Source of the DNA: Cristatella mucedo
Taxonomy: Eukaryota > Bryozoa > Phylactolaemata > Cristatellidae
Length of the DNA stretch: 64,000 nt
Assembly: GCA_009760855.2 (NCBI GenBank)
Contig: WPIO01000291.1
Location: 1 to 64,000 of the forward strand
Direction: 5' to 3'
A program made the position numbers and the translations under genes. The notes under the pieces are model-generated. The model was not told the origin of the DNA. It saw only the letters and a program-made list of their open reading frames with translations, and did not search any database. Below are positions 34,721 to 48,659 of the stretch, piece by piece (position 1 is the stretch's first letter; every line of letters starts with the position of its first letter).

Positions 34721-35534
34721 TATCCACACAGGAAAGCCGTCTGGGCTTAGAATTCGGAATATAAACTCCAGATTAACGCTGCTTAGCCTATGTGGGTTAG
34801 TTAACATACAGACGGTGACATGCTGCCACCATATTTCGGGGTCCTTTAAGCCAGTCAGAATACTTTGTGCAGACTCTCTGGCTATTGATGTATAATAGAG
34901 CCGCCCCATTTCCAAACATATATTGCGAACCAACTTTGGCTAGCATCAATTCGATGAATTCTCCTACTAGCAGAGACTAACCAGGGTAAGCTGCAAGCTG
35001 GCACGAGCAGCAACAAACAAGCCGATTCCACGAAATCCACATTTGAACTGTACACATATGAGGATGAGGATGGGCTCCCAAGGCCAAAAGAAGGATAGCA
35101 AAAACCGCCTGCACATGCATGGCCATGAAGTGAAGATGTGCATTTCCGGTGCACAGTCTCAACGGAAGACAAGCTGCGAAGGGAAGTGTACGGTCACTAA
35201 GAATTCGACACTTAAAGAACAAAGGCATGGCTCGAAATTCGATTGGTAGCCTAGAAGAATAAAATGTCCTATTAGCAGTATTACACGTAGAAGTAATTAC
35301 CACGACTGACTGCTGAAATTAGCCGCTAGTCAAAGCAGCGCAACTACCGTTGCATATGATCGTTGATAGCAGGAGTAGTGGACCGATTGCAAGTGACTAT
35401 GCTATCTGGAGAAAGAGGGAATGATTAAAAATTACAAAACCTGAGGTCACAAAAATCAGAAGTGCAACATTGTTTTGCTGAATATGACCAGAGTGGATAA
35501 TCAAGATAATTTAAAAACAGTTAAGCATGTCAAG
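34721..35534. other. No gene recognised
   Basis: Overlapping short frames only, no splice-supported exon or repeat family seen. Confidence 0.45.
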
Positions 35535-35695
35535 TCTAGGTCTTAGCCCAAGCGTAAGGTGGTTGCTCTTCACAGGCCGGTCGTGGTGTTGCGTCTTTCG
35601 TGGTCGATTCTTTATTTACTACTACAAGTGGTGGTAATGGCCATGAAGGCCTTTCTGCTGCTATATAAATGAGGCTGCTAGATCAGCTTTAAAGT
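35535..35695 (+). mobile_element. tRNA-derived SINE, family 1
   Basis: Copy with TTAGCCCAAGCGTAAGGTGG, CGATTCTTTATTTACTAC, AAGTGGTGGTAATGGCC and tail TATATAAATGAGGCTGCTAG. The B-box is degraded. It lies about 315 bases downstream of the second MCT first exon. Confidence 0.65.
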
Positions 35696-36009
35696 CAGCC
35701 CCAGGAGGACTTGCACTCAATTTGGCCACTACACAACGACTTACGACATGCGGTTTTGCATACCAGCCTATTAGCTGAGAGGTACATAGCCACTACCACC
35801 GGAGGAAGACCACCTTGAAGAGTGGCTTTCATGCAGCTTACTTGCTTGCTGCCGTGGCACCAAGCAAGCAGTCGAGGAACCGGAAGGAGCCCGGGGCACG
35901 AGTTGCATGCTGGATGCAGTCAAGTTGACGTTCAACAACTCGATCGATACCTCGGCATTCGACAGGATGAGCTGAGCTCTGACGTGATAGCACAGTCGTA
36001 ACAACTTAC

Positions 36010-36220
36010 TTGACAGGAACTGTAAGCTGATCCGAAGGCTGCCGATCATTCCCAGACTGCCCATGTGTGCACCTTTAAACTCGGTGCCAAAGGACATCAA
36101 TGACACGCCTATACCACCGATCGAGAATCCGACGCTGCCGGCCTGAGCGAAGAAAGTGGCCACCAGAATAACCCAGGCGTAGCCCCTGTCGGCAACTCGA
36201 GTAGCACCACCGTCGCCCAT
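36010..36220 (-). CDS. Second MCT-like first exon (alternative first exon or tandem paralogue)
   Basis: This exon has an ATG in good context (AAGGCATGGG), 70 codons plus one base, and a perfect GTAAGT donor in phase 1. The protein shares an 11-residue identical block (DRGYAWVILVA) and the FSIG, IG and IGSLR positions with exon 1 at 20693-20888, and both stop at the same position. The N-terminal leader differs. It lies about 15 kb upstream of exon 1 on the same strand. I found no second copy of exons 2-4 between 21 and 36 kb, so splicing to exon 2 at 18575 is possible. A paralogue whose other exons are lost is the alternative. Confidence 0.75.
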
Positions 36221-37654
36221 GCCTTCTTGTCAAAAAGTGTGCATGCAAAAATATACAGACACTGCTTCCGAAAATGCTGATACAGCAGACAGCCAAACCT
36301 TGCAGGCTCAACAGCCCCGGCAACCAGTGCTTGGAGTGTTGCCATAGCGACAGACGGATCAAGTGGTGCCAGGCATACAGAGGCACAGCTGCAAGACAAG
36401 CCAAACCCTCCGCTGCCTTGCTACGAACATGAGAAAAATTAGTAGTAGCAGCAGTGGCACGGCTATATGCTAGAAGAGGACGGTAGGTGAAGCAAGCTTT
36501 AGAAAACACCACAGGATCAGTCGACGAACATGCCAAGTGCTAGCACAAAAAACCTAGCAAGCCAGATTGAGGCTACTACAGATAGCAACTAGCTAGCAGC
36601 ATCACAGTCAGTACCAGAATATTGTTGGGCTTGGAGCTTAAACATTCGGTTCCTTTCAGCAGGGACTGAATTGTTGGATGCCACAACCAGATCGGTAGCC
36701 GGCATGCCTGACAACTACAACTACAACTGCAAGTACAGGTGGCTGGGTGTGTGTGTGTCACGCGAATCTCTATTAAGGCTTGTCACATGTGCCATGGGGC
36801 TCGAGCCCACGACCTTCGTCATCAAATACAATTACCTTGACCTTGATCGGGACGAGCATCTTAACCACTGCACCAAAACAACTTGCTTAAGTGGCTAAGC
36901 CATCCGCACTTAAATATGTTCTCTTTAGTCCTTACTTTGCTGGTGGCCATTTCATGAAAGCTAGTTTTGAAGTAATCCACTCAGAAGCCAATCAGGCTAT
37001 ACATGGGTGCCAAGTGTTGAACTCAAATGCAGAAGCACAAGCATAGGAATTCCATCCTCTGAGCCGCTAGGAGGAAGGCAAAACTGCATATAAAGTCAGA
37101 AAGTATAATCGCCAGCTGCCGGTTTAAGTGAATTGCTTGACAATCCTGCGTTATGGCAATCATTTAGCATCAACTTCTACTGGAAATTGGTGGATGCATG
37201 ATCTGCACAAGACACCTTGTACCTAGTAAGTGACACACAGTAAATGAATTGCACAAGACGATGGATGGGCTTTCAGACGATCGACCAGACTGAGTAGTGC
37301 TCCACGAGCACGCTGAGCAGCCTGGGTATGTATGGACACATCTATTTGGCTGTACAAGGTTGCACACTATGCTAACGATGCTGCCACTACTTTGTTTCGG
37401 CGAGGAGGGCAGTGGTGAAGTGCAGGGGGCCAACATCGAGTGTACACTGCAGGAATTCGACTTGCACTTGCCATCGACTGAACAGGCAAATTGCCAATAA
37501 TCAGCCACAGCATGAGATAAGAGAAAAAAGCTTCAGCAAGATGAAGGGATGCAAACACACAATAGCATGCATAGAGATAGGAGGTACTAGAGGCGCACGG
37601 ACATTTTCAGCTCGATAAATTATGTCAGTGAGGACTGTGAGTAAGATTTTGGTG
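36221..37654. other. Upstream of the second MCT-like first exon
   Basis: May include its promoter; no CpG island as clear as at exon 1. Holds the family 2 SINE at 36760 and otherwise nothing recognised. Confidence 0.4.
36760..36895 (-). mobile_element. tRNA-derived SINE, family 2
   Basis: Reverse copy with an A-box-like TGGTGCAGTGGTTAAG and B-box GGGCTCGAGCCCC, followed by a degraded tail (ATAGAGATTCGCG). Confidence 0.65.
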
Positions 37655-38160
37655 TCTTACGAACTGGAGGACCAATCACCAACATATTTCAATTTGGTGC
37701 GACGGTCACGAGACATCGGGACGCCAATGAGGTGGTGGTGCAAGAGCACGGCGGTGAAGTAAAAGAGTTGGGATAGGTAGGCTGATACAAGCACGTGAAG
37801 TGACCTGTGACCTGCCAAAGAGAGGATTTTGCAGTCGATTAGTTTCTTCAATAGGGAGCCAGTGAAGCTCAGTCAGGAGCTGTGCAGCAATGCAGTTGAC
37901 AGCAGATCAACAAATCAGTTTAGCACCAGCTGCCGACGACCGAGGGCACAGGCAAGGAGCCTAAATAGAAGCCATTGCAGCATCTAGACCCGATGTCACA
38001 AACATGCGAACTAATGTGGCTGTCGGATTCGTATCTACACAGGCCCTGATTTTGCAAATGTTCCTCTGTGGAATGTAGGCCGACTTGACAGTAGGGGAGT
38101 GGAGGGGATGAGCAAGCTCTCAGATGTCGAGTCGTATTGGAAGAGCACGCCAGTTTAAGG
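37655..38160 (-). mobile_element. Divergent LINE C-terminal coding fragment
   Basis: On the minus strand, broken frames read LTELHWLPIEE and QNPLF, similar to the DLHWLPVKQRIDFKVLSL block of family A, preceded by a degraded palm/thumb region (TSGLDAAMAS). It is more distant than the other copies and may be a third family. Confidence 0.45.
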
Positions 38161-39584
38161 CTTGGAGGCTCGAAAGTTTTACAATAACAGAAATGAGTTA
38201 ATTACTTCACTACCGGCTAGTAGACACAACTTGTAGACAATCCTTTGCTAAAGAAGTTTTCTGATCGGCATTCTCTCTCGATGAATAACGCAACTCACGA
38301 GCACCCCAACCAGAGTCACGGGCTGCTGGCCCGCTATATGATGTACCATAAGTGAGGCAACAATAGGTAAATTGATTACTTAAATATATGTCGCTTCCGG
38401 TTTAGACACGGTTTGCCTAATCTTTTTAATGCGTTCCTTTTATGTGAAATTCGTCGAAACTTGAGACCCCACTTCTAACATGCCAGTCCTTAGAAAGAAC
38501 CCTATGCAAGTATTCCATCGATGGATTATTTGTGCTTATTAAAGTGACTAATCGTTGAACACACGAGCCCATGAAAGTGCAAAACCACAACCACATAGTT
38601 AGGCAAGCACATAGTTAGCAGATTTAGTCATTTCAGCCACCTATGATTGGTAAGGTTGTGGCTGCGCCAAGTTCTGGCCAGCTCCAAGGCTTAGCCTTGG
38701 CGCTATGCCCAGACAACGCCACGCTTTGTGCAAAAAAGGAGCAGCACGAAGAAAAGCCTCCGGCTCCATCTCACGAGACCAGTTCAGCTGCTCCTCTTTG
38801 CAGCTCGATCCAACGGCAATCTTGCAGCAGCCAAGGGCAGGACAGGCACGGACCGAGCTTTGAGCTCTTGCCTGAGAGACCGTCGGTAGCAAAGCCAGCA
38901 ATCGAGCTAATCCAGGCAGTTAAGCTCGCATGCAGATCGGTCGGCTCACACATGCTGGCAACTGTCGCCAAGCAAAATGTCACACAGCAGCATGCCCACT
39001 CCTGGCAGACTTGACACCTGCCCAATTATTGAGTGAGCTGCAGCAAGCAAGCAATGGCTGAGGCGAGGCTGGCATTGGAGACATGTGTACAAACAGTTCC
39101 CCCTCAGAGCTTCGCGACACTCATGCTGCATACTAGCAGCAGGCATGAAGGCAGCCAGTGGCATAGGCAGGAGCAGCCCGGAAGCTTGCAGTCAATAACA
39201 TCTGAGATAACGCAAGGCGACGATAGCAAAAGCTGCTGTCAACCACTTCGAAAATGAATCGGTTGGGAAAAGGCTCTTGGCCTAGAGCAGGGGCCTACAT
39301 GGTTGGGTAGGGTAGGGTCGAAGGGCACCCGTGACAGCAAGCTGCCCTTTGGCTAAGGGCAGCTATTGCCCACCCAGGGTAGTCTGGTGAGAGTGAAGGA
39401 GGGAGGGGAGCCAAAGCTGGTACAGAACAATGGGCGACCTGCTCTTGGTTCGAGCTGCAGGTGGCACCTAGCCATAGGCACGGGCTCCAAATGTTAGAAT
39501 AATGCTGGCAATGTCCCTCTCGACAGTACTATCCACTTCAACATTGCCTGATGATCGCACCCACAGGCCCTTCACAGCATTTGC
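38161..39584. other. No gene recognised
   Basis: 38640-39260 is GC-richer with overlapping frames of up to 123 codons on both strands, none with a domain. A GGGTAGGGTAGGG stretch and a short hairpin, AGCTGCCC with GGGCAGCT, lie at about 39305-39365. Confidence 0.4.
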
Positions 39585-39660
39585 TGTATGAATAATAATA
39601 AAAATAGTACTTTTATATAGAGCCCTCAGAGAAATCAATCAGACCTCATACAAAGCAAGA
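39585..39660 (-). mobile_element. LINE 3' tail fragment
   Basis: AATAATAATAAAAATAGTAC followed by TATAGAGCCCTCAGAGAAAT: only the last part of a LINE A-type tail. Confidence 0.45.
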
Positions 39661-39984
39661 TCTAGAAATGCAGACTGATAGCAGACTGAGTTCACTTTTC
39701 ACTGAATGCCTTTCAATTGACTTTTCAACTGAGGGAGGCAGGGTGTTCGGTGCAGTGCTGACTGCATGAGAGATTGACTGCATGATTGGCCGCGGCAGCC
39801 TGGGCTGCAGGCGTGGCGCCGCCGACGACTCGAGCTCCCCCTCTCGGTTGGTTCCCTAGCACGGCTGTCGTCCGCCGTTCGCACGGGGCTCTCTACGGTA
39901 GGCTGCAGACTGCAGACAGACGGGTGGGGAATAACAGTTTTGTAAAAGGCCTACAGAGTCTTATTAATTACAGTCTTTGCCGAG

Positions 39985-40115
39985 CTGGTTTGGCCCAGTG
40001 GTTAAGGTGCTTGCCCAGACCGAGGTTTGGCCGAGGTCGTGGGCTCGAGCCCGGAGGCATACGTAAAGCACCTGAATAGAGACTACGTTCTCTCGGGGGG
40101 CTATACACATGAAAT
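39985..40115 (+). mobile_element. tRNA-derived SINE, family 2, with LINE-like tail
   Basis: GCCGAGCTGGTTTGGCCCAG, A-box TGGCCCAGTGGTTAAGG, B-box GGGCTCGAGCCC, then GTAAAGCACCTGAATAGAGA and CTCTCGGGGGGCTATACA. That tail is the LINE family A 3' end in shortened form. Confidence 0.72.
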
Positions 40116-40499
40116 ATATTTTTTTATATTTATTTTGCGGCGGATCTTGAAACGAATGCCTCGACCTTCCTGAGAGACGAGGCTAAACCCACACGCACCA
40201 CAGGCGAAGCTCTTGCGATACGTTGGTATTTAAATCCAAGCATTCAGTCACTTGAAACCTTTGCTAAAGGAACTGCTGCGACTTGCAGTTAAAGGCCTGA
40301 TCTAAACCAAAACGTCTAATCTCACCAAATCCTCCTTCAAATCTGGAGGAACCGCTGCCACTTCTACAGCTTCAGCCTAATTCTGCTTTCAGATCTTTCC
40401 TGGGCAAGTCATTAGCAGACGTGGAATAATCTTATAGTCACACGCTTTTGCTATGCATTTCCAGCATGTACAACTCTCCTTCCCATTTCTGACTAAACG

Positions 40500-40575
40500 G
40501 CAGCAAATGTAAAGTGATTAGAAAGATAATGAGCTCTCAGAGGGCACTACATCAAATGTATTATTATCATTTTCT
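40500..40575 (+). mobile_element. LINE 3' tail fragment
   Basis: CAGCAAATGTAAAGTGATTA, CTCTCAGAGGGCACTACATC and an ATT-rich end. Confidence 0.5.
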
Positions 40576-40869
40576 CCAATACTGCTGACTCTGCCATTAT
40601 ACATTGCCAGCCTTTCTCTGTAGAGCGAGCTTCTGCATTAGATGCGGCGACGCCTAGTAACCTGCATATTAGTTATGATAGTGCGTACATGTTATCACTT
40701 CGTCATCTTTGTGTTCAAATGCATTCCTAGATGTTATTGCTGTTGCTAAGATCCGTAGGTTAGGCGTTAATAAAAGAAAAGCGGCTAGGAGCCGCCGCTG
40801 GGGCCAGGGGGGGGGGGGGAAAGGGCTGATTGAGACGCAGCTTGTTTGGCGGAAGATGCGAGCTGAGTA

Positions 40870-43800
40870 CCCGCTTGTTTGGTATTTCTAGCATTGTCTC
40901 GAACCGCTCAGCACGTTCTCCCTCAAGCGTTACTGTGAGTCGCCCTAACTTAGTGGTCACCAGGCCTGTAATAACGTTCTCAGCCCAAGTTAACACTTGC
41001 CTATGGAATCCTTGCTTACCGTGCAATAAACCCCTTGTAATTGGCGACCCTATTTCTGAAAAAGTCTCGACCTGCTCGCCTTGACTGAAACTTGGCTAAA
41101 ATGGGTAAAATGCCCGACAATTAGAGACGAAACCCCGACCGGTTTCTTCTTTTTTCACATCCATAGATCAATAAAAACTGTAGGTGGGTCGCCATTATCA
41201 CACGCTCGAAATTCGACATCAAGCTGTTTGCAGTACCCTCGAAGCTGTCTTTCAAATCTATTGTCTTGGTTTCACTCGACGACAAGCTACACATGGCGGC
41301 AGTAGTCTATGGCCTGCCAGGGACCAAGCCTTCCTTTATCTCAGATTTCCCGATTTCCTTCGATTTTGTGTGCAAAAAATCGATAATTCCACCTTATGGG
41401 TGATTTAAACATTTATTTTGACAGCATCTGACGCCTTCAGGACAGGATTTCGTGCACTGACTGACTCATTGTCACTTGTGGCACGTAAGCATGACCCTAC
41501 TCATATCAGGGGTCACATAATCGATAAGTTTTTTGTTATGCGACTGCACTTTGTCATTACCAATTATTGCCGAAGTTTGCTTATCTGACCACATGCAGAT
41601 CTCATCCAGTCTACAATGTGTGCCTTCTTCCCCCTCTTTTTCTAAAATCAAATGTGAATCACGAAACATCAAGACCCTTGACATCGTAGCTGTCCGTACG
41701 AGAATATCTGCTTCGCCCTGCTGCTCAATCCCTTTTCCAACATATCATCACTGGTAGATTGCTACAACACGACGTTGGCTGATATGCTCAACGAGCTTGA
41801 ACCACTCACTAAGCGTACTGTTAGCCATCGCCCAGACGGTCTATGGTTTACCAAAGAGATTAAACTAGCTAGGTCTACTAAGCACAAGCTAGAAAAAAAG
41901 CCAAAAAAAGATCGGCACTGACTGTCTATCGACAGGCGTATGAGAACTAGTGTATATCGTAACAATTGATCCTACCAAAGGCCAAGTCTAACTTCTATAA
42001 AAACATTATTGAATCACAGATGTACAATCCAGAGATGCTGATGTTGAAGATCAGCCATCCTCTTGACCGCTCTCATATTAGCTCTTTACCTAGTGATTCC
42101 TGCGACGATAATAATTATAATTATAATAATGCACTTGATAAAGCACCCTCAGGGAACTCAATCTCTCTCTAGGCGCTTTACATTTGCTGCAAATTGAAAT
42201 GCAATTGAAGGGTGAGTAAAATCATGCTTGACAAACAAACAAAATGAATAACATGGTTAGGGGTGACATGCACAGGGTCAGCATGCAAATGTGGTTAGTG
42301 GCAGCATGCACAGTCTCAGTATGCATAAGCACATCAAGGACGAATCACAGGGACCCACTAAATGCTGTCCTAAATAGGTGTGTTTTTAAATTCTTTTTTA
42401 AATGTGGTCAGGTCAGGGGATGTTCTGACGAAAGTCGGGAGGGAGTTCCAGGCTTTGGGAGCATACGAACTAAATGCACGGTCTCCAGGCGGGTGGTACG
42501 ATGCTTGGCTTGATGGGGGGGGGGTAGGTCTGAGAGATAGGCTAGAGCCAATGAATGAAGTGACCACAAAGTGAGCGACAAAACCTTGAAGTCAATCCGT
42601 TGTTTGACTGGTAGCCAGTGCAGGTCGGCGAGAAGTGGAGTAATGTGGCAACTGTGACACTCACGACAGACAAGCCTAGCAGCGGAGTTTGGCACCAGCT
42701 GCAATCGCCTGATCGCACATGCCGGTAGGCCATCAAGCAGTGAGTTTCAGAAGTCGAGACGGGATGTCACGAATGCATGGACCAAGTTGGACTTGGTATC
42801 CTTATCTAAACAAGCCCCAATTTTAGCAATGTTATGAAGCTGAAAATAGGTGGATTTGACTGTAGAGGTGATATGGTCGTCTAACGAGAGGTCACTTTTA
42901 AATATGACACTTAGATTTTGAGCTGATTCAACTGGAGATTTGCTGGCAGAGCCAATTTTGAGCATCAGCCTTTCCAATTTGTGAATCACACTGGGTTTGT
43001 CCATAACTAGTAAGTTAGTTTTATCGTTATTTAGTTTTACAAAATTTGCTGCCATCCATATGCGGCTATCGTCAATACATGCATCAAGTGAGTTGAGAGA
43101 ATTTGAGGTGCTCGAAGGCTGGGAGGGATCAAAGAAAAGGTACAATCGAGTGTCATCCGCATAGAAGTGAAAGCCTAGATTGTGCTTGGCAATCACATCA
43201 ACAAGAGGGAGAGTATAAACCGTGAAAAGAACCGGACCTAGCACGGAGCTCTGAGGTACGCCATATTTCAGTGGTCCCTCAGATGGTCTTTTTCCATTCA
43301 CGTCAATACTCTGGAGTCTCTCAATGAGATATGACCTGGGCTACTGCAGAGCAGTGCCAGTGATGCCCAGGCGAGATGAGAGGCGCTCTAGGAGAACTTT
43401 GTGATCGATGGTATCAAAAGCTGCCGAAAGATCGAGCAAAGCTAGCAGAGACACTCTACCCATGTCTGAATTCCTAAGTAGGTCGTTGTATACCCTAAGC
43501 AAGGCTTACTCTGTGGAGTGGTTAGCTCTAAAGCCAGACTGGAACTTACTAGCAAGGTGTGAGGTTTCGATATATGAGTTTAGGTGGTACGCCACGACCC
43601 GTTTCAGTGTCTTTGATATTAATTTTCGAAGGGAAACTGGGCGGTAGGTGCTTAAGTTCTCTTGGTCGAGTGTCGATTTCTTGAGAGTTGGCCTGACTAC
43701 AGCTTTTTTGAAAGGTGCTGGGACATGACCTGAGGCTAATGACATATTAATGATGTTAGTGATGCATGGCAACAGCAGATCAATGCAACGTAGGAGCAGG

Positions 43801-45420
43801 ACAGTGGGATCGGAATACGATCTAGCTGATCGCTTCTCTAACTTCTTTGACAACAAGATAGACAAAATAAGGGAGTCCATCCCTAAGTTGGCAGCAACTC
43901 CCCTGGAATACTGTCCCTTAATTCCTAACAGCACCACAATGTCTACATTCAAGGAGGTCACTAGTGACCTCGTCCGGATGTTCATATCCCAATCAAAGAA
44001 GACAACTAGTCCATTGGATCCTGATCCCGCTGTCCTGCGTCTACGATGCATAGATCTGCTGCTGCCATGCATAACTAACATCATTAATACGTCTTTAGCC
44101 TCAGGTCATGTCCCAGAACCTTTCAAAAAAGCTATAGTCAGGCCACTTCTCAAGAAAGTGACACTAGATCAGGAGAACTTGAGGGGAAACTACCGCCCAG
44201 TCTCCCATCTACAATTCCTATCAAAGAAACTGGAATGGGTTGTGGCGGACCAGCTGAAATCATATATTGAAACTTCAATCCTTGCTAGTAAGTTCCAGTC
44301 TATCCTTAGAGCTGATCACTCCACAGAATCAGCATTGCTTAGGGTGTACAACGACCTATTTAGGAATGCAGGCATGGGTTGAATGTCTCTGCTTGTTTTG
44401 CTCGATCTTTCGGCAGCTTTTGATACTATCGATCGCCAAGTTCTTCTAGAGTGCCTCTCATCTCACCTGGGCATCACTGGCACAGCTCTGCAATGGTTCA
44501 CGTCCTATCTCAGTGGAAGACTCCAGAGTATTGACGTGAATGAACAAAGATGGGGGTCATATTCCAAAGCGACCTCTCGTTAGACGACCATATCAGCTCC
44601 ACAGTCAAATCTGCCTATTTTCAGCTTCATAACATTGCTAAATTTGGGCTTGTTTAGATAAAGATACCAAGTCCAAGTTAGTCCATGCATTCGTGACATC
44701 CCGTCTCGACTTCTGAAACTCACTGCTCGATGGCCTACCGGCATGTGCGATCAGGCGATTGCAGCTGGTGCAAGACTCTGCAGCTAGGCTTGTCTGTCCT
44801 GAGCGTCACAGTTGCCACATTACTCTACTTCTCGCCGACCTGCACTGCTACCAGTCAAGCAACGGATTGACTTCAAGGTTTTGTCGCTCACTTTTAGGTA
44901 CCTTCATTCTATGGCTCCAACCTATCTCTCAGATCTACTACCCCATCAGGCCAAGCATCGCACCACCCGCTTTTCGGAATCCAACAGTCTACAAATACCT
45001 CGTACAAACCTCAAATCCTTTGGAGACCGTGCATTTAGTTCGTATGCTCCCAAAGCCTGGAACTCCCTCCCGAATTGCGTCAGAACATCTCCTGACCTGA
45101 CCACATTTAAAAAGAATTTTAAAACACATCTATTTAGGACAGCATTTAGTGGGTCCCCCCGTGATTCGTCCTTGATGTGCTTATTAGTGCTGACACTGTG
45201 CAGGCTGCCACTAACCACATTTGCATGCTGACCCTGTGCATGTCACCCCAAACCATAGAATTCATTTTTTTGTTTGTTTTTCAAAACATGATTTTACTTA
45301 CCATTCAATTGCATTTCCCTTTGCAGCAAATGTAAAGCGCCTAGAAAGAGATTAAGTTCTCTGAGGGTGCTTTATAAAATGTAATTATAATAATAATTAT
45401 TATTATTATTATTATTAAAG
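40870..45420 (+). mobile_element. LINE family A, near full-length, split by a nested minus-strand LINE
   Basis: From left to right: endonuclease start near 41.04-41.16 kb (LTETWLK-type and RDETPTGFFF), endonuclease middle (VQKIDNS), its end (SDHMQISSSLQCVP, about 41.6 kb) and a linker (LTKRTVSHRPDGLWFTKEI). The nested copy at about 42108-43830 follows. Coding then resumes with LADRFSNFFDNKIDKIRESI, RPLLKKVTLDQENL, motif [17 protein letters not shown] and [12 protein letters not shown]. After about 44555 roughly 350 bases including the YADD catalytic motif are missing, so it could not have encoded an active polymerase. The C-terminal end and a full 3' tail finish at 45420. Confidence 0.7.
42108..43830 (-). 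mobile_element. LINE family A, 5'-truncated copy nested in another LINE
   Basis: The tail at 42108 (AAT repeats, GCACTTGATAAAGCACCCTC) is followed on the minus strand by the 3' UTR and C-terminal coding. Upstream come KYGVPQSSVLGPVLF and YADDTRLYLFF (about 43.15 kb), motif A coding near 43.43 kb and the RPTLKKSTLDQENLS block near 43.67 kb. ACGAT flanks both ends (about 42098 and 43826), a plausible target-site duplication. Confidence 0.72.
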
Positions 45421-45424
45421 ATCA

Positions 45425-46727
45425 TCCGAGGTACCTCTGAAATATGGGTTACCTCTGGGCTTCGTGCTTGGTCCTGTTTTTTTCATGGTTTATACTCTTC
45501 CTCTTGCCGATGCCAAGCACAATCTAGGCTTTCATTTCTAATAATTCCCTTTAATAATAATTTATTTTAATAATAATTTATATAATATATAATATAATAT
45601 ACTATAATATAATAATTTTATATAATAATAATTTTAATAATAATTCACTTGATACGGGGACCCACTAAATGCTGTCCTAAATATCTATGCAGATGGCACT
45701 CAGTTGTACCTCTGCTTTGATCTCTTCCAGCCTTCCAACATGTCGAATTTCTCTCAACTCTCTTGCTGCATTCATTGATGACATCTGCACATGGATGACA
45801 GCAAACTTTCTTAAATTGAATTATGATAAAGCAAACTTACTACTTATGGGCAAATCAAGTGTGATTCAGAAATGGGAAAGGCTGACGCTCCCCACCGGCT
45901 CTGCCAGGATATCTCCTGTTGAATCTGCACGAAATATAGGTGTCATATTCCAAAGTGATTTCATTGGACTACCACACTCCACCGTCAAGCCTGCCTACTT
46001 TCAGCTACATAAATTAGCTAAAATTCGGGCTAGTTTAGACAGGGATACCATATACAAATTTTTCCATGAATTTGTGAAATTCCGTCTTGACTTATGTAAC
46101 TCACTGCTTGTTGGTCTACCGGCCAGTGCAAGCAGGCGCGTACACCTGGTGCAAAAAACTGTGCACCTAGGCTTGTCTGACGTGAGCGTCGCAGTTACCA
46201 TATCTCACCACTTCTCGCCGACCTGCACTGGCTCACAGTCAAGCAAACGCATTGACTTCAAGGTTTTGTCAATCACTTTTAGGCTCCTTCATTCTTTGGC
46301 TCAAGCCTACCAATCAGATCTACCCCCAGGCTAAGCATCGTAGCACTAGCTTTTTGGAATCTAATTGTTTACCTATATCTAGTACAAATGTACTGACCTC
46401 AAATCCTTTGGAGACTGACGTCATGAAATCTCCTGACTTTGCCACATTTAAAAAGAAACTAAAAGCGCATCTATTTATCACAGCATTTATTGGATATCTG
46501 CGATTTCGCCTCCTTCACGTGCTTTTGCGTGCTGACACTGTGCATACTGCCACTAACCATACTTGAAGGATGACCTGTGTATGTCACCTCTAGCCATGTT
46601 ATTCTCGTTGTTTATCGAGCATGCAACCACTTACCATTCGATCGTGCTTTCTTTGCAGAAAATGTAAAGTGCCTAGAAAGAGGTCGCGGTCTCCGGGGAC
46701 GCTATATCGAATGCATTTTTTATTATT
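45425..46727 (+). mobile_element. LINE family A copy with an AT-rich insert
   Basis: Starts at KYGLPLGFVLGPVFF near 45440, is interrupted by an AT-rich insert (about 45540-45665), then continues with a degraded YADD region, NFLKLNYDKANLLLMG, RISPVESARNIGVIFQSDF, FQLHKLAKIRASLDRDT and the C-terminal part. It ends with GTAAAGTGCCTAGAAAGAGG and a poor ATT tail. Confidence 0.65.
45540..45665. repeat. AT-rich low-complexity insert in a LINE
   Basis: AATAATTT and TATAATATA repeats with several self-complementary stretches. It may be collapsed LINE tail sequence, since CACTTGATACGGGGACCCAC, a 3' UTR piece, follows. Confidence 0.6.
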
Positions 46728-48170
<1,443 letters not shown>

Positions 48171-48289
48171 GCGAGGCTGCAGCGACCCAAATTCGGCACG
48201 ATCCCGGTGAGCGTTCCAGTTCCTGACAGGGCACTTTGAGGTGGGACTCAAACTTCCGAGAGCCGCGGATTAAATTTTTAAGACCGCTC

Positions 48290-48590
48290 CATGATCTATG
48301 GTCTGGCGTACCTAGTTAAGGATGCGGTAGCAGAATTAGCACATCGCTTTGTGACATTCTCCGTCCAAATTTCTATAACTCACTCATTGAAGCAGGTCAT
48401 ACCGCTGGCGAAGTGAGATGCTCGCAGGTGGCGCGAAGCTCGGCAGCTAAGCTTTTCAGTCGTGAACGCCACAGCCTCCACGTAGCACCGCCTACCGCCG
48501 CTCTGGCTCCCTTTCAAGCAGTGCATCGACTTTGAGGTCCTTTCATTCACATTTTTGTTTCTTCTTACTTTCTAATTTTGGCTTGGGCGC
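48290..48590 (+). mobile_element. Divergent LINE C-terminal fragment
   Basis: Broken frames read FYNSLIEAGH and ARSSAAKLFSRERHS, resembling family A's DFCNSLLAGLP and QNSAARLVCRERRS. It runs straight into the pyrimidine satellite. Confidence 0.45.
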
Positions 48591-48617
48591 TCTCTCTCTC
48601 TCTCTCCCCAACTCTCA

Positions 48618-48659
<42 letters not shown>

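Noticed and set aside
38641-39257. Overlapping frames of 70-123 codons on both strands
   Set aside because: No domain, no splice support, and frames on both strands are open together in GC-richer DNA.
43506-44084. 192-codon minus-strand frame as one gene
   Set aside because: It spans the junction of two oppositely oriented LINE copies; its N-terminal third is antisense to the plus-strand LINE.
42108-45420. Large palindrome
   Set aside because: The inverted arms result from one LINE nested in another copy of the same family, since coding resumes across the insert.
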